From Rhexocercosporidium sp. MPI-PUGE-AT-0058 (lineage: Eukaryota; Ascomycota; Leotiomycetes; Helotiales), in NCBI GenBank assembly GCA_020746875.1, contig JAGTJL010000007.1, positions 558,001 to 622,000 on the forward strand: a DNA stretch of 64,000 nucleotides, given 5' to 3'. Shown piece after piece: positions 34,469-45,740 of the stretch. Below the pieces are notes generated by a model that ran no database searches, had not been told where the DNA came from, and worked only from the letters and a program-made list of their open reading frames with translations. Each line of letters opens with the position of its first letter. The stretch's first letter is position 1. Position numbers and translations under genes: made by a program.

Positions 34469-34476
34469 GTTCTCTC

Positions 34477-35948
34477 CGAGTAGCTCCGCTAAGCTACAGC
34501 CTACACCTTTACACTCTATCACACCCCATACTGGGTAGCAGCTGTTACACCCTATCTTCCGTCATACATCAGCATTTCAACCCACGATTTATTTCATCAG
34601 ATTCACATCTCCCGTTGCTGGACGCCTTTATCTTCCCCCATTCCAACCGCCGCACTCGGTATATTATACCAAAGTCACAGAGAGTGCCTGCTCACTTTCG
34701 CAGACTCGAACTTACCCTTGAAAACTAGATCCTTTTGGCCTTCATACCAGAGTTCGTTGACTCTCGTCTAGGCCTATTGGAAGCTGGCTCCAGTGAGTGG
34801 GTGTGTCTAAAATTAGGCGCTGACCACTAGAATGGTAGGTACGCCTTTTCTTGAGGCGGAACTTCGTTGCTGAATTGCGGAGGTTCAAACGGGCTCCAAC
34901 TACTCCTATCCACAGGGCATCGTTGTTGCTCATCTCCCTCGCTGTGTCTCGCTTCGCAGTATCGAATTCTCTCAGTTATCTCATGTTTTCCACGAAGGTA
35001 CGTATTGATGTCCTGAACATGGAAAATATTGGCACTTCTATACAATTTAACTCCTTGGATTGATGGACTTGGGGTGCATTTTTCTGACGCCGTGAAACCA
35101 GAAAGGTTTGTATGCCCATAACTGCTGAGTCCCACAATACATTGCATCAATAGATCAATTCCACCACATCTTTCTATCTGTGGAAGATCTTGCACCTCAG
35201 CTAAGAATTCTGTCTTTTGTGAGACTCATTCTACCAAAAGAAACTTGTAAGCCCCAGAGGAAAATGCTTCGCCATCTCCACAATGCTTGACCGAAAGCAA
35301 TCGAGCTCAGAGCAAGCATCGCTCAAAGTTCGGGCAATTACCCCAGGTGATAATTGCTTATGTTAATCATGAAGCCACTTTGCTTTGGCTGCCAAGTTGA
35401 TGCCAAGATTGAAATTGTTTCAATTGAGAGACAGAAATGTGGACTTGTGTTTGGACCTCTAGGACACGTCCATGGTCTCAGCCAAGCTTTGATGGAAGAA
35501 GCTTGCCTAGCTTCGGCAATCACGTTGCCATGGAATACTGAACGCACCCCGCGTTGGCGCCAAATGTTCCGAGACTGGGGGAGAAATAAATCAAAATGTC
35601 GAAGGGAAAAAAAGGATATAGTCTATCTGGGTTGCTTGTGAGAAAGCAGAGAAAGATATTTAGGGTAAGGCACTCTCTAGTAACAGCTGAGAGTGAGAAT
35701 ATGGGTTTGAACTTTTGGTATTGTCAAAGAATCTAACTCATCTATGGAAGTCCAATGGGTTGTATGAACATTCACCCCTCAATACATCGTGATGACCACC
35801 GCCATTGTCAATAATATACTTCTATCCCAAATCAAACTGTGCCCATCCCTTGAATAAAACTAACGCCACGCGCTATTACATTTGTTGTTCACCGCAACCT
35901 CGCCATTGCTATTCCTAATGAGCCTTGTGCTAGCAGTCTGGCTATGCT
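34477..35948. other. Spacer, no convincing gene
   Basis: About 1.5 kb right of the MITE. A 60-codon coding-like stretch (near 34560-34760) on the plus strand has no start. ORF 35354-35641 has no motif. Confidence 0.4.
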
Positions 35949-36533
35949 TTACTCAGCAGCTGCAGGTGCAGCAGCTGGTTTAGCAGCAACACCAGAGTCG
36001 ACACCTGGCTTGACAATGATACCAACACCAGATCCTCCCTCTCCAGTCCCGAGTTCAACGCCTGGGGAGGTCTTCAAAGCACCGGTTGCAAAATTGAGGG
36101 CAGCGTTGAAGCCAGCGAGGTCTCGCTTCTCGACGGAGGAGGGTTCCTCACGCTTCTCTACACCTCTATCAGCATTGTTTGGTTCTCTAGGCTCGACGAC
36201 CTTCCGCCCAATGCCGAAGGCGCCAGAGGGAAGAGAAGATGGGACAGGAGACGCACTGGCTTCTGGGACGACCGGTTCGAGGGCCGGGGAAACAATCGTA
36301 GCACCGGGAGTCTGCTCACCAGCACGTTGTAGGCCTGCCGCTGCGCCTTCCACACCAGCTGAAGCGCCGGCGAGGGTGTTGAGGAGAGCCTCGGCGTTTT
36401 CTCCTCCACCGAATGAGATCTCTCCATCACCGACCACCAAGGCGGGCGAGTAAGCGCCGAGGTTGATGTTGAGAGGGAGGGCGGTGATAGAGGTTGCGGC
36501 AAGAAGAGCCAAGTATGCGGAGAGAAACTGCAT
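35949..36533 (-). CDS. Secreted protein with Kex2 sites; paralogue of the repeat precursor at 58638
   Basis: Single exon, 194 aa. Signal peptide MQFLSAYLALLAATSITA, then LPLNINLGAYSPALVVGDGE, which matches the start of the 58638-59972 product almost residue for residue, including the following I-x-F-x-G and LLNTLAGA. The middle is Ala/Pro/Ser/Gly-rich. Two Lys-Arg sites (GVEKR and SVEKR) release a short EEPSSVEKR segment and a C-terminal domain DLAGFNAALNFATGALKTS. The tail is Gly/Val/Ala-rich with no Cys. Its role is unknown. The conserved N-terminal block followed by variable cargo suggests a precursor family entering the Golgi and cleaved by kexin. Confidence 0.85.
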   Translation of the reverse strand: MQFLSAYLALLAATSITALPLNINLGAYSPALVVGDGEISFGGGENAEALLNTLAGASAGVEGAAAGLQRAGEQTPGATIVSPALEPVVPEASASPVPSSLPSGAFGIGRKVVEPREPNNADRGVEKREEPSSVEKRDLAGFNAALNFATGALKTSPGVELGTGEGGSGVGIIVKPGVDSGVAAKPAAAPAAAE

Positions 36534-37651
36534 GGTGGGCGAAATGTGGTTGGGGTAAGGCTTGGTGATATGATTTGGTTCTTGGTATGGCGTGAGGATG
36601 GCGTAAGTGGGAAGATGTTTATCTTGGAAGATGAAAGGATTACTGAATTAAAGATTGAAAGCGGCGTAAGGAAGACTTGCTTCTTGGGATGTATGAGAAA
36701 TGAATGTGAGCGCAGCTGGAGAAGAAATGGAGAAACTGCAGGCAGCTTCCAACTCTTATACTTCCAGAGTCTGGAGCCATCGATACCCCCCAACCTTTCA
36801 GACGGCGAAGAGCAGAACCATTAGCACGTCCCGCGTTTCCCAGTGACTCGTCCGAAAATAGAGGATACAACGTCGTGGTGCCAAAATGGACGAAACACCT
36901 TTCCACAAGATCCGCGCTATCTAAGTCTCGTCCGGGGCAAGAAGCAATGAAAAGTCAAGGCATGAGAACGACAAGACTACCCATTGGGAAAGCTCGTGCA
37001 AGAGCCAAGATGCCCAGCTTTTGGCCCAGAGATGTCACGGCTGGGCTCGCCGGGCTCTTTGTCTGAAGTTTGCTGAAACATCCTCTATTCTGTCTCTTTG
37101 TGCTCCGCGCGACAGCTTGGCGGCTTGGCGCGAGTCCGAACAGTTTCGCCTCATCTATTCGCAGCCGCGTCTGCTGCCCCAAATTGACAAGTAAGAGTTC
37201 GCTTGCAACTGAAGACTTCTTGGAATATCCACTCGGATATGGGGTTAGAGCTTGAACGCGATTGAGATTTCTTGAGAGTCTTGAGGGCGATTGAGTTGGT
37301 TGGCAGCGGGGTCCCCAGCAATTGGTTGGCACGTACGAAAATCCTCAGCAGTTGGCACGTACGAAAAGCGAAGGAAGTTTTGAAAAGCTCTCTTGAGGCG
37401 GGCAATCCACAGGTAAATAGACGATTTTTGAGAATCCCAAGCCTTGTTGACTTCTAGAATAACCGGTCTCCTGCGCTCGATGTTGTGCCGCTTCTCGTCG
37501 CTCCAGGAATTTCCCATGGGTTTAATGCATCAGGAGGCACGTGATAGGGCTATTTCTGTCTCGGGATGGCTGACGCCACCAAAGCAGCGATCTTCAGCCT
37601 CCAAACACAACAACCAACCCCTTTGAAGATTCTCCCACACGCCAAGACGCA
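36534..37651. other. Spacer with a short direct repeat
   Basis: Promoter of the minus-strand secreted protein on the left and of the prolyl hydroxylase on the right. TTGGCACGTACGAAAA occurs twice (37326-37341 and 37352-37367). No gene seen. Confidence 0.5.
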
Positions 37652-38717
37652 ATGTTAGGCTACCTCGCCGCAATCCTGCCCCTCTACATCTTCGTGTATT
37701 TGCCCGTGTCCAATATTCTGTTCGGCACATCGCATAAACCGTCGGCAGACATCACACAATTCAATAGCTCCTTCATCGCTACAAACGAGCCCCTGGATTG
37801 CCCATCTCACAAGTACAACACCCACATTCTTTCCCTAGAACCGCTGGTGATTTACATTGAAGACTTCTTGAGTCCGATTGAGTCAACGCATCTCTTACAA
37901 ATCAGGTAAACCTTTAAGCTTATCTCCAGTTCATCCCGCAGTCCTGTCATGTCCCAAACAAACATGAAACACGTGACTGACGAAAACCTGGTAGTGAAGA
38001 CAAGTTCGAGCCTTCAACTGTTACAAGTGGAGCCGAGACGTCGATTCAGACGAGGATCCGACATTCAGAAGTTGCCATTATCGACCGGGATGATGTTGTT
38101 CGCTGCATTGAGCACAGAGCGAGGAGTTTCCAGGGGTGGCGGCCGGATCTTCATATTGAGAGACTGAGGACTCAGAGGTATGGTGTTGGAGGCCATTACG
38201 CGCATCATTATGATTGGAGTGGTGCAAGTCGAGATGCTGATAGAGTGAGCACATTCATGGTATACGTAAGTCCAACATCTCGAAATCCGACTTCTTTATA
38301 TTGGTTCAACAAGTCCGCGACATGAAACCAGCAAATGTTGTGTCTTTCTTGGGACTTCGATGCGTTTCGGGGGTCCACAAAGACATCTTTCACTGACTCT
38401 ATTTTATGTTACTATAGATCGATGCGGATTGTGAAGGTGGCGGTACAGAGTTCCCGAGAATTAAGATGCCGAATATTGCCGATAGGAAATGGTGTGAGTT
38501 CCTGGAATGTGAAGAAGGCAGAAGTGACGTCAAGGACCAGAGACCGAAGATGGGAGTTATCTTCAAGCCAAAGAAAGGCAATGCTGTCTTCTGGGAGAAC
38601 TTGAGACCCGATGGAGGAGGGTACGAGGAGACGTGGCATGCTGGACTTCCCCTCTCGTCAGGCTGGAAGGTTGGCCTGAATATATGGAGCTGGGGACCAG
38701 CAAGACGGAGTGATTGA
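37652..38717 (+). CDS. Prolyl 4-hydroxylase-type 2-oxoglutarate/Fe(II) dioxygenase (274 aa, 3 exons)
   Basis: Exons 37652-37905, 37995-38265 and 38418-38717 (825 bases). An N-terminal hydrophobic segment (LGYLAAILPLYIFVYLPVS) would anchor or target it to the secretory pathway. The P4Hc domain follows: VIYIEDFLSPIESTHLL, QTRIRHSEVAIIDRDDVVR, and the iron ligands in HYDWSGASRDADR (His-x-Asp). Further on are EGGGTEFPRI, GNAVFWENLRPDG and the distal His in ETWHAGLPLSSGWKVGLNIW, whose Lys binds 2-oxoglutarate. All catalytic residues are present. Substrate prolines are not known; secreted or cell-surface proteins are likely given the leader. Confidence 0.93.
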
Positions 38718-38982
38718 GTGGCGGTGCATTTCTAGCAATCGATTTATACAAGAAGCAAACGTATGTGGTATTCATGCGTGATGTTCGGCGGGTTTGACCG
38801 GTGTTGAGTCACCTTTGCAGTTGCGTTTTTGGTCATGATCAGCTTCTCGCATGTCGAGCCTGGTGGTCACCAACTACAGCCCATTTTTGTTTTTGCTGAA
38901 CCTCCACAACTCACTCCCATCGAATGTGATTCACCACGGGTTTGGAATTGAAGCGCGTCAGCGTTATTTAACTATCGCGACC

Positions 38983-39927
38983 ATGTCTCTCCCCGTGTTC
39001 ATCACAGAGGCTGGTGGGAAGACTCTTGTGGAATCCAGAGATCGGTCAACAACTAGTTCGTCCGGTATATCGATCCCCAAACAGTCGTTCTCGCCCCGTG
39101 TCACCGCCGGCCAGCATCATTCAACTTTCAGATCGAAGAGGTTCAAGATTAATTTTGCAGCCTTGCCACAGCTTAGGCCGATATCACCAATACCTCTCTC
39201 AGAAGAACCAATGTCAAAGATGAATTCGCCTGTCTTGCCTCCACCTCGACCAAAATCGTGCCCGATGCCCCTCCTCGCTCGTCCAACGGACACAAACAGA
39301 ATGAGTATCAAGAACTCCTCCTTCAGATCCTCCACAAGACCATCTTCATCCAGACTCTCCAGGCTTTCGAAATCGCCAGGCCTCACACCATACAATTTTC
39401 CAACGCGCCAACCACAGCCTGATCCAAGCTGGCTGCCAGCCGCAACACGCAAACCACCAAAACCAACATACTTGAAGACGGCGCGTGATCGTACGACTGC
39501 TATCCACGGCCCTCTTCACCCAGTCATCGATCTCCCACGTCCTCCACATACTACCAATCCTCGGAATATCCAAGTCCAGTGCGCGCAGCTGATTCCCGAA
39601 ACTCTAGCGTCGTCACCTCTCGAACTCGTCTACGACACCCGTAAGAATACCTTCAGTCTCGAACGCCGATCAGCCCTCCTCCCGCATCAAAAAAGCAATA
39701 CGCCCATGCTGGAGATGCAGGAAAATCTGCCGCCATTGCTCGTCGATGGTCGCATGACAGTCGTGGATATCCCTCGGTGGAAGAAAACAATGGTACTGTT
39801 CTGGCGGAGCTGTGATGGGAAGAAGACGAAGGTTTGGAACAGGGAGGTTGAGTTGCCGGTATGGGTGTGGACAGCGAGGAATTTTGGGAAAAGGCAGTGG
39901 AAGGTGTGTTTTATTAGGGGTGATTAG
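38983..39927 (+). CDS. Hypothetical Ser/Pro-rich protein (314 aa)
   Basis: Single exon. The ATG at 38983 (MSLPVFITEAGGKTL) is preferred; an in-frame ATG 132 bases upstream adds a stretch of poor coding character. The first two thirds are disordered and basic (LPPPRPKSCPMPLLARPT, SSFRSSTRPSSSRLSRLSKS). The C-terminal 110 residues look folded: PLELVYDTRKNTFSLERRSA, MTVVDIPRWKKTMVLFWRSC and WVWTARNFGKRQWKVCFIRG. No signal peptide or membrane segment. Family not recognised. Confidence 0.7.
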   Translation: MSLPVFITEAGGKTLVESRDRSTTSSSGISIPKQSFSPRVTAGQHHSTFRSKRFKINFAALPQLRPISPIPLSEEPMSKMNSPVLPPPRPKSCPMPLLARPTDTNRMSIKNSSFRSSTRPSSSRLSRLSKSPGLTPYNFPTRQPQPDPSWLPAATRKPPKPTYLKTARDRTTAIHGPLHPVIDLPRPPHTTNPRNIQVQCAQLIPETLASSPLELVYDTRKNTFSLERRSALLPHQKSNTPMLEMQENLPPLLVDGRMTVVDIPRWKKTMVLFWRSCDGKKTKVWNREVELPVWVWTARNFGKRQWKVCFIRGD

Positions 39928-40478
39928 GTGGTTAGGTTTGGGAAGGCGACGGCTGGTTTGTTGTGGTGCACCGCCGCGAAGCGATTGGCTGAGAGTGATT
40001 GGGAGCAGTGGCAGAGAAGGGAAGCACAATCGCCTCGTCCGCACGAAATAAACAAGGGAGAATAATGGATATTGGCTGATGCGATGCTTCTGAATCTTTC
40101 ATGCGTTTGGCACAATGTTGCACGATGCAGTGCCACCATTTTGTTTTAGGAACGGACAAAATTTTCACCCAGAGTGCCTTAGCATTCTAGGCTCATTCCC
40201 AAATTCCACATTTTTCTTGCGTCATTATCATAGTGATCAATTTAGACAATGGCAATCACCCGAAGTTGATTTAGCTGTCAATGATTATCTCACTTGTTTG
40301 TCTCGCCTTGCTGCGCCAGGGGAGAGTGAATCATCTGCGACTGGAAAAGTGACGCCGTTTTGAGTAAGAGCAAACAGAAAAGCTCTAACCTATATATGCC
40401 GACTCAAATTCCAACGATTACTACCTATTGCTTAAAAAAAATTTAAAATTCTTTGTGCCACATTCCCCACACTTCAAA
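39928..40478. other. Spacer, no gene
   Basis: 3' flank of the Ser/Pro-rich gene and promoter of the next small gene; a TATATATG-like box lies near 40391. Nothing else. Confidence 0.45.
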
Positions 40479-40881
40479 ATGTCTTCGAACCCTCGAGATT
40501 ACAGTACAGAAGACTACGCCCCTCGCGACACAATCGAAGCCATTTACAACACAGAAACCGAAAATTTCACTTACAAACCGCGATCACAGCTTATTGATCA
40601 TATGCACAAAGGTACGAAGCGTTTTTTTGAGAATTTCCCCTCGTCACCAACACATGAGTGACTGACCATCATGTGTAGACGATATCAAAGTCTTTCCGAT
40701 TCCACGATTCTATCGAGGCATCGTATTTGCAGCGAATTGGCGAGCCGATTTCTCGCAGAACAGTCCTGTCGATAGTCCAAGGATTTTGAGGGTGAGATTG
40801 CCATATAAGGTGCTGGTTGGGCGGAACTTATTGGGAGGGTTTAGGAAACTGTATGTCTTGAGACCAGGGGTCCGAATATAG
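40479..40881 (+). CDS. Small hypothetical protein, candidate paralogue cluster member 1 (111 aa)
   Basis: Exons 40479-40611 and 40679-40881, intron GTACGA...GTGTAG, phase 1 (336 bases). The product begins MSSNPRDYSTEDYAPRDT and its C-terminal half reads FPIPRFYRGIVFAANW, then LRVRLPYKVLVGRNLLGG and FRKLYVLRPGVRI. No signal peptide, no Cys. The closing motif P-[YW]-K-V-x-V-G-R-N resembles the gene at 44342-45003. Confidence 0.6.
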
Positions 40882-41287
40882 TAGAAGGGCCAACAATCTG
40901 GATTGAGGAGGGAGTTGAAAGTCTGGTATCAAGTATGGAGAAATGGCGCAGGTCGCCGGGTTAGGTTCAAGACAATGCATCTTTGTCGCAAAGCGAACTG
41001 TGAATCTCGAGATTTCTTTGTGCTGCTAGCGGATCCATTCACGGAATACAATGTGATTCCATGTCGATGATCGACATGAAGAGACAAAGCTCGGGTTCAT
41101 TCTTGAAAGGGTTTCTTTAATTAAGATAGCGTCCAAGAAACGACTATTTCTTATTTTCTTCGACGTCACGGAATTAATCTTAATCGGATAAACAGCAGCT
41201 TCAACAACACCAGCTTCCCATTACACAGCCAAATCTAAAAACAAACAATCAACAACTAGCAACCAAAGATTTTGGCAAACAAAGAAA
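40882..41287. other. Spacer, no gene
   Basis: About 400 bases between two small genes in the same direction; nothing recognisable. Confidence 0.45.
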
Positions 41288-41652
41288 ATGTCAATGAGAC
41301 CTCTTGTCAACGCTCACCCAAAAAAAGTCCTCGCATACGACGTGTACCAGCAATGCTTTGTGCACCATTTGAAGTCATGGGTTGAGGATAACTTCAGTAA
41401 GATGCAGCACTAGCCTATTGCCACGACCCAGGAAAGTGTGTTTGTTGACAGATCTTAGACAACTCCGAAATCAGAGTCCCAATAGGCCGATTTGATCGAC
41501 ACGTCGAGATTGCCTCATATATTAAGAAACAGTACTTTCAAGACCCGGAGAAGGCCGTCAGTAACGCAGTCATTGATAGAAGAGGTAGAGTTGTGATTCC
41601 TCTTGTCTATTTTGGTCGATTTAAGGTGCTTTATGTTATTGGCATCGCTTGA
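41288..41652 (+). CDS. Small hypothetical protein, candidate paralogue cluster member 2 (100 aa)
   Basis: Exons 41288-41396 and 41459-41652, intron GTAAGA...CTTAG, phase 1 like its neighbour (303 bases). The product starts MSMRPLVNAHPKKVLAYDVY and ends RRGRVVIPLVYFGRFKVLYV-IGIA. Size, single phase-1 intron at a similar place and the closing [IL]-P-x(n)-[FR]-K-[VL]-[LY]-Y-V pattern suggest kinship with the gene at 40479, though identity is low. An alternative acceptor 7 bases upstream meets a stop quickly and is rejected. Confidence 0.55.
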
Positions 41653-41840
41653 TCGGAATGCGTTCAGAGGGTCATTGCTGAGCGGGGTAATTGGTCATGA
41701 GACTTGGGGATTGGTGCTAGGTAACGGAAAGTATTTCTCTTGATGCAGAATAGTGTAAATACAAGAAAAACATAAACTCAATCAATTCTTCGTCAATTTC
41801 AGCATGTAAGATTGGATTCTAGCTCAAAATTCTCAAACAT

Positions 41841-43731
41841 CTAAGGAATCTGCTGGGCTTTCTCCTGCAGGTACAGTACTAGGAAACTGATATTAACCTG
41901 GTTAGCGAGAACATCTAAATTAATATTCCGCCGATAACTTTGCCCGTCTCTGTCAGAACACTCGAAATAGCATCCAAAATCAAAGCAAAGACCGGCGTAG
42001 ATGTCATGTAAAGACTTGAAGACAGATTTAAGTTTAACGTTGTGAGGATCTGCATGTCGAGAACAGTCAAAATCGCTTTGGATGGCACTATAAAAATCCC
42101 TGTGGATATCAACTTGATCAGGATAACGGGTTGCTTCAACATTCTCCACATTCTCATATATCAACAATGTGGCATGTGCGGGATGAAATACACGGATTAC
42201 GAAGTATTGATGGCTATTGAGGAGGGTGGAAGTGCCAAGGTCCCAGGTATGTGCCTCAAGTCAGTCATGTAACTGGATGGAGGCGCGACGGACCCCATGT
42301 CATGGCAGACAAGTGATAAAGCATACAATAATGTACGAGAAAGACTGAAACGATAGTCGGTGCTTTATAAAACAATGTTCTTCATACGACTGCGATTTCT
42401 GTCAAACCGAGGTTCTGAAAGTATTGCTTGGAATAGTGAATTCTTCTAGTTCTTGACAAGTGCAGCAGTAGGCAATGAGATTATATGCATCAGTCTGACT
42501 CTTCATTAAAATCTCAGACTTCTTTATGACTCTCAAAGATACTGGCCTCAAATAATGACCGAAATTAGATGCTCTCAGCGCAATTATACCACCGAATAGT
42601 ACCATTTCGTACAAGTCACTTCGGCTTCTGTAGTGTAAATTACTTCAAGTCTCTCCCACAGACTCAACTAACAAGTTTTCAGCTAACGGTTAGGATTCCA
42701 GTCAGCATTCTTCGAAGTCTTCTTCAGAGCCCCGCTAATTGATAATCAGCCCTTCCAAGACAATTTTCAATCAAGATAGAGGTTCGTGTTCGATTCACAG
42801 CAGTTGCGGTATGATTTTGCCTCTTTTTTTGCATTTTGAGTGTCCGAAAGCGGATATTCTCCCCACACCTTATACCCAGGGAGATCAGGTGTCTCTTCAG
42901 CCAGTGCAGCTTAGCGACGAGTGTAGGCAGATCAAGAGGCTCTCCGACCACGCTGTATAGAAAATCCATTGATTAAAGACTACAGAGAACATACGCAAAG
43001 TCGATGTCGTTTCAATACTCTGCTTCTGTCCAAGCGCTCAAGTTGTTCCCTCATAAGCGAGCCTTGGCATGAAAAGAGAGGAGTGAAAGGTGGGTGACGG
43101 AGCGTAGACCAAATAAGAATGTTTGCCAAATGGTTATAGCAGAGGATAGCATTTCCAAAAGCCGTTATCCAGTGTGGGGGTATATATGCTTTGAATGTAA
43201 CCTACAGAAATACTGCTAGAAGACAAGTGACATTTGCCAAGTGTTGTGAATGTTTTGCCCTGGTCAGGCTTGGTTCCATGATAAGCGAATAACCGATGCC
43301 CAGTAGGACACTGCTCATTTTCGCAAATTATTTGCGATCAAGTGCATAATTATATGAGTATAGCTGTAGGGACTTTTAGAATAGAAGTCCAAATGACTTA
43401 CTGCTTGGTCTTCCCTCGTAGTCAGAAGGCTAGAAGTAAATGTTCCCGAGGTCAATCGTGAGTTTGATTCATGCTCTCGATGTGCCATACGGCTAAACAC
43501 CTCTACAAATTGATTGCCCCAAGAAACGTTCAGATCTCGATACCAACAGCAGTCTAGCAAAACATCAGCGAAACTCTGATTCTCATCATGTCTCAAGTGA
43601 AAGCTCTTCATTCCTAGCGAGATCAATATGGCTATACCAATGCTAGAACACTCGGCTGAGGCATAGGCAATCTTGATCGATCCGAATGTGCAGGAAGGCG
43701 AACTGGTGCTGTTGTATGAAATGTACTTCAA
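41841..43731 (-). pseudogene. Possible multi-exon or decayed gene, function unknown
   Basis: Four separate minus-strand open stretches (43731-43315, 42969-42724, 42614-42402, 42167-41841) show coding character, for example FGSIKIAYASAECSSIGIAI, EPLDLPTLVAKLHWLKRHLI and LIAYCCTCQELEEFTIPS. The style (irregular Leu/Cys segments) recalls fungal F-box/LRR proteins, but no F-box is seen. I could not join the pieces with confident splice sites. It could be a gene with several introns or a relic. Confidence 0.3.
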
Positions 43732-43937
43732 GCTTTTTGTGTGGAAGCGTTAATCAGATGTCTTCGCTATGAGGAAAAAAGGTAAGTTTTGTCAAGCATC
43801 TTAGTACATTTCCCAGAATCTTCCTAGGCAGAAAATGTTCTCATAAAGTAATTACAGGGGCACTCATTTTTAAGTTCCCCATGTCATGGCGCAGCAAGAC
43901 AGTCTCTATTACCGTTCCGTAGTGTTTGAAGAATACT

Positions 43938-44096
43938 TGTGATGATGATGATGATGATGATGATGACGATTACGATGGAGACTAGGATTTGGAAGATGAG
44001 AGTCCAGTTGTTGCAGTGCCATTGTCGCTATGGGAGAACAAGGATGTAAGCAAGGAGAGTGTAAAGGTGCTATATGTGGTTAAGGGAGATGATTAG
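43938..44096 (+). pseudogene. Decayed acidic small-gene remnant
   Basis: The frame reads Asp-repeat (from GAT microsatellite), DYDGD, a TAG, then DLEDESPVVAVPLSLWENKD and SVKVLYVVKGDD with a stop at 44096. The end VxVPL...VKVLYVV resembles the end of the product at 41288-41652, so this may be another, broken, copy of the small family. Confidence 0.3.
43941..43964 (+). repeat. (GAT)8 microsatellite
   Basis: Eight perfect GAT units followed by GACGAT; in frame with the coding-like remnant, giving an Asp run. Confidence 0.95.
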
Positions 44097-44341
44097 AATT
44101 GTCGATAGCTCGACGGAGAAAGGTCCCAGAACACGTTTAGTATTGGTCATTTGTATTGTATGCTATTCCAAGTGATGGAAATGCATTGACGCTGGTCTTC
44201 CAAGAACAAGACGCTAATTACTTGTGTAAATAATACCCTCCACTCCACCCAGACTCCACATCCAGCCGCTTGTGAGTTACCCATGCAAGAAATGGTCACT
44301 CAATGACCACCATCCAACAGAGCGCGGAAAGCAACGCCTCT

Positions 44342-45003
44342 CTACCAGTAAAGCTCCGGCGTCTCCTTACAAATGAATATCTTCTCAAATTTCCGCTCCG
44401 TCGGAGAAGCATTCCTACCAACATAAACCTTCCACGGCATGTCGATGTCGTAAATCTGGGATGGCAGAAAGACTTGAAGAGTTGTGCCATCTTCTTTGTC
44501 GAAAACCTCTAGGCATATTTGGGTTTCAACCTGGAAGGTTCTGCTGCTAATACTTGGGCACGTCCAAGTCATGCCATGTGTCCACTCTAGAAATTTTGAT
44601 TAGCCCCGATCCCATTACTGAGGAAATTTAGAAGGAAGGATTAAGATGCTTTCAGTGGCCTACTTTTTTCCCTTGAGATACTATCTTGTAATTGATTGCC
44701 CATCGTGTAAGTGAAAGCATCATCTTGGGTCGAGAATATGACAACTTCGCATTGGGGAAGCGCACTTGAACCAGACTCACGGGCGCATAATGATGATGAA
44801 GTCGATGATACGGTGGATGAGCCTGAAAAGCTTGCAGAGCCTGCTAGTGAAGCAAGGACTTGATCCCTGCCATTGTGTGTGATCTTGCCAAGAGTAGTGA
44901 CTTGTGGTCCAGGAAGTTCTTCGTTTCCTGCTGCTGTAGAAGAGCAATCAACATTCGAGGGCGTGACTATGTTGGATGTTGCAGTTATCGAAGTGTCCGG
45001 CAT
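44342..45003 (-). CDS. Small hypothetical protein, candidate paralogue cluster member (194 aa)
   Basis: Exons 45003-44664 and 44586-44342 (585 bases), intron GTAGGC...TTCTAG, phase 1. The N-terminal 110 residues are Ser/Thr-rich and disordered (SASFSGSSTVSSTSSS). The C-terminal part reads TWTCPSISSRTFQVETQICL, then VFLPSQIYDIDMPWKVYVGR and FEKIFICKETPELYW. The MPWKVYVGRN motif parallels LPYKVLVGRN of the gene at 40479. No signal peptide. Confidence 0.55.
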
Positions 45004-45740
45004 TGTAACTTAATGAGCTGAATTCAGTTTGTGATTTTGTATTTTCGGTCGTTGGATGACAGGGGTACACCGAAAAGCTCTGGTAAACTGGTAAACTGGT
45101 AAACTGGGTTGGAAAGAATAGAATTACGAAGAATATTTGACAACTTGAAAAGGATGTGAGCTTCGAGAGATGATCTAATTCCAGGAAGTTCTGGTAGGTC
45201 GACTCACTAAAACTATGTGAATACAGTCGTCGCTACCTGATACGAAAGCCTGTAGTAATCTACACCCCGATTGAGTGTCTGGCAGTGGTGATTGTTCCTT
45301 CCTCGTTTAGATTATTTGGGCGGAACAAAATCACGCCCCAAGCGAACTTTTTGGCGCTTCCGATGACAGGTTCATGTCTGAGGAGGAATTAGATGAATCA
45401 CAGGGATGTATGGATGATAGTAATTAATCGTGTTTATAAGTGAAGCTACCTCACGAGCGAATCTCATTTCACGATCACAAACTGCCGGCAAACCACTTTC
45501 GCAACTGATCAATTCCGCATTTCTCTCCAAATAACGTAAACCCCTCTGATAACAACGGAAGTTTCCAGCGAATTTCCCTGCATCTGCCAAAACAACCAAA
45601 ACATCAAGATAAAAGGAAGGAAGAAATCAGATTGTGAAGCACCCATCCCCTCAACGTGTTCTTGCCGACCCGAATTCCAACACATAGTCCTCCATATCCA
45701 ACATGGGTTTATTGAAATCGCTCTCTCAAAAAGAGCGGAT
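45004..45740. other. Spacer with an 8-base tandem repeat
   Basis: CTGGTAAA is repeated three times at 45080-45103, followed by CTGG. Minus-strand ORFs at 45372-45754 lie in the 3' flank of the next gene and lack motifs. Confidence 0.45.

Noticed and set aside
36158..36793. 211-codon minus-strand ORF overlapping the secreted protein at 35949
   Set aside because: Different frame from the product with signal peptide and paralogue; codon content is Pro/Ser/Leu shadow-like.
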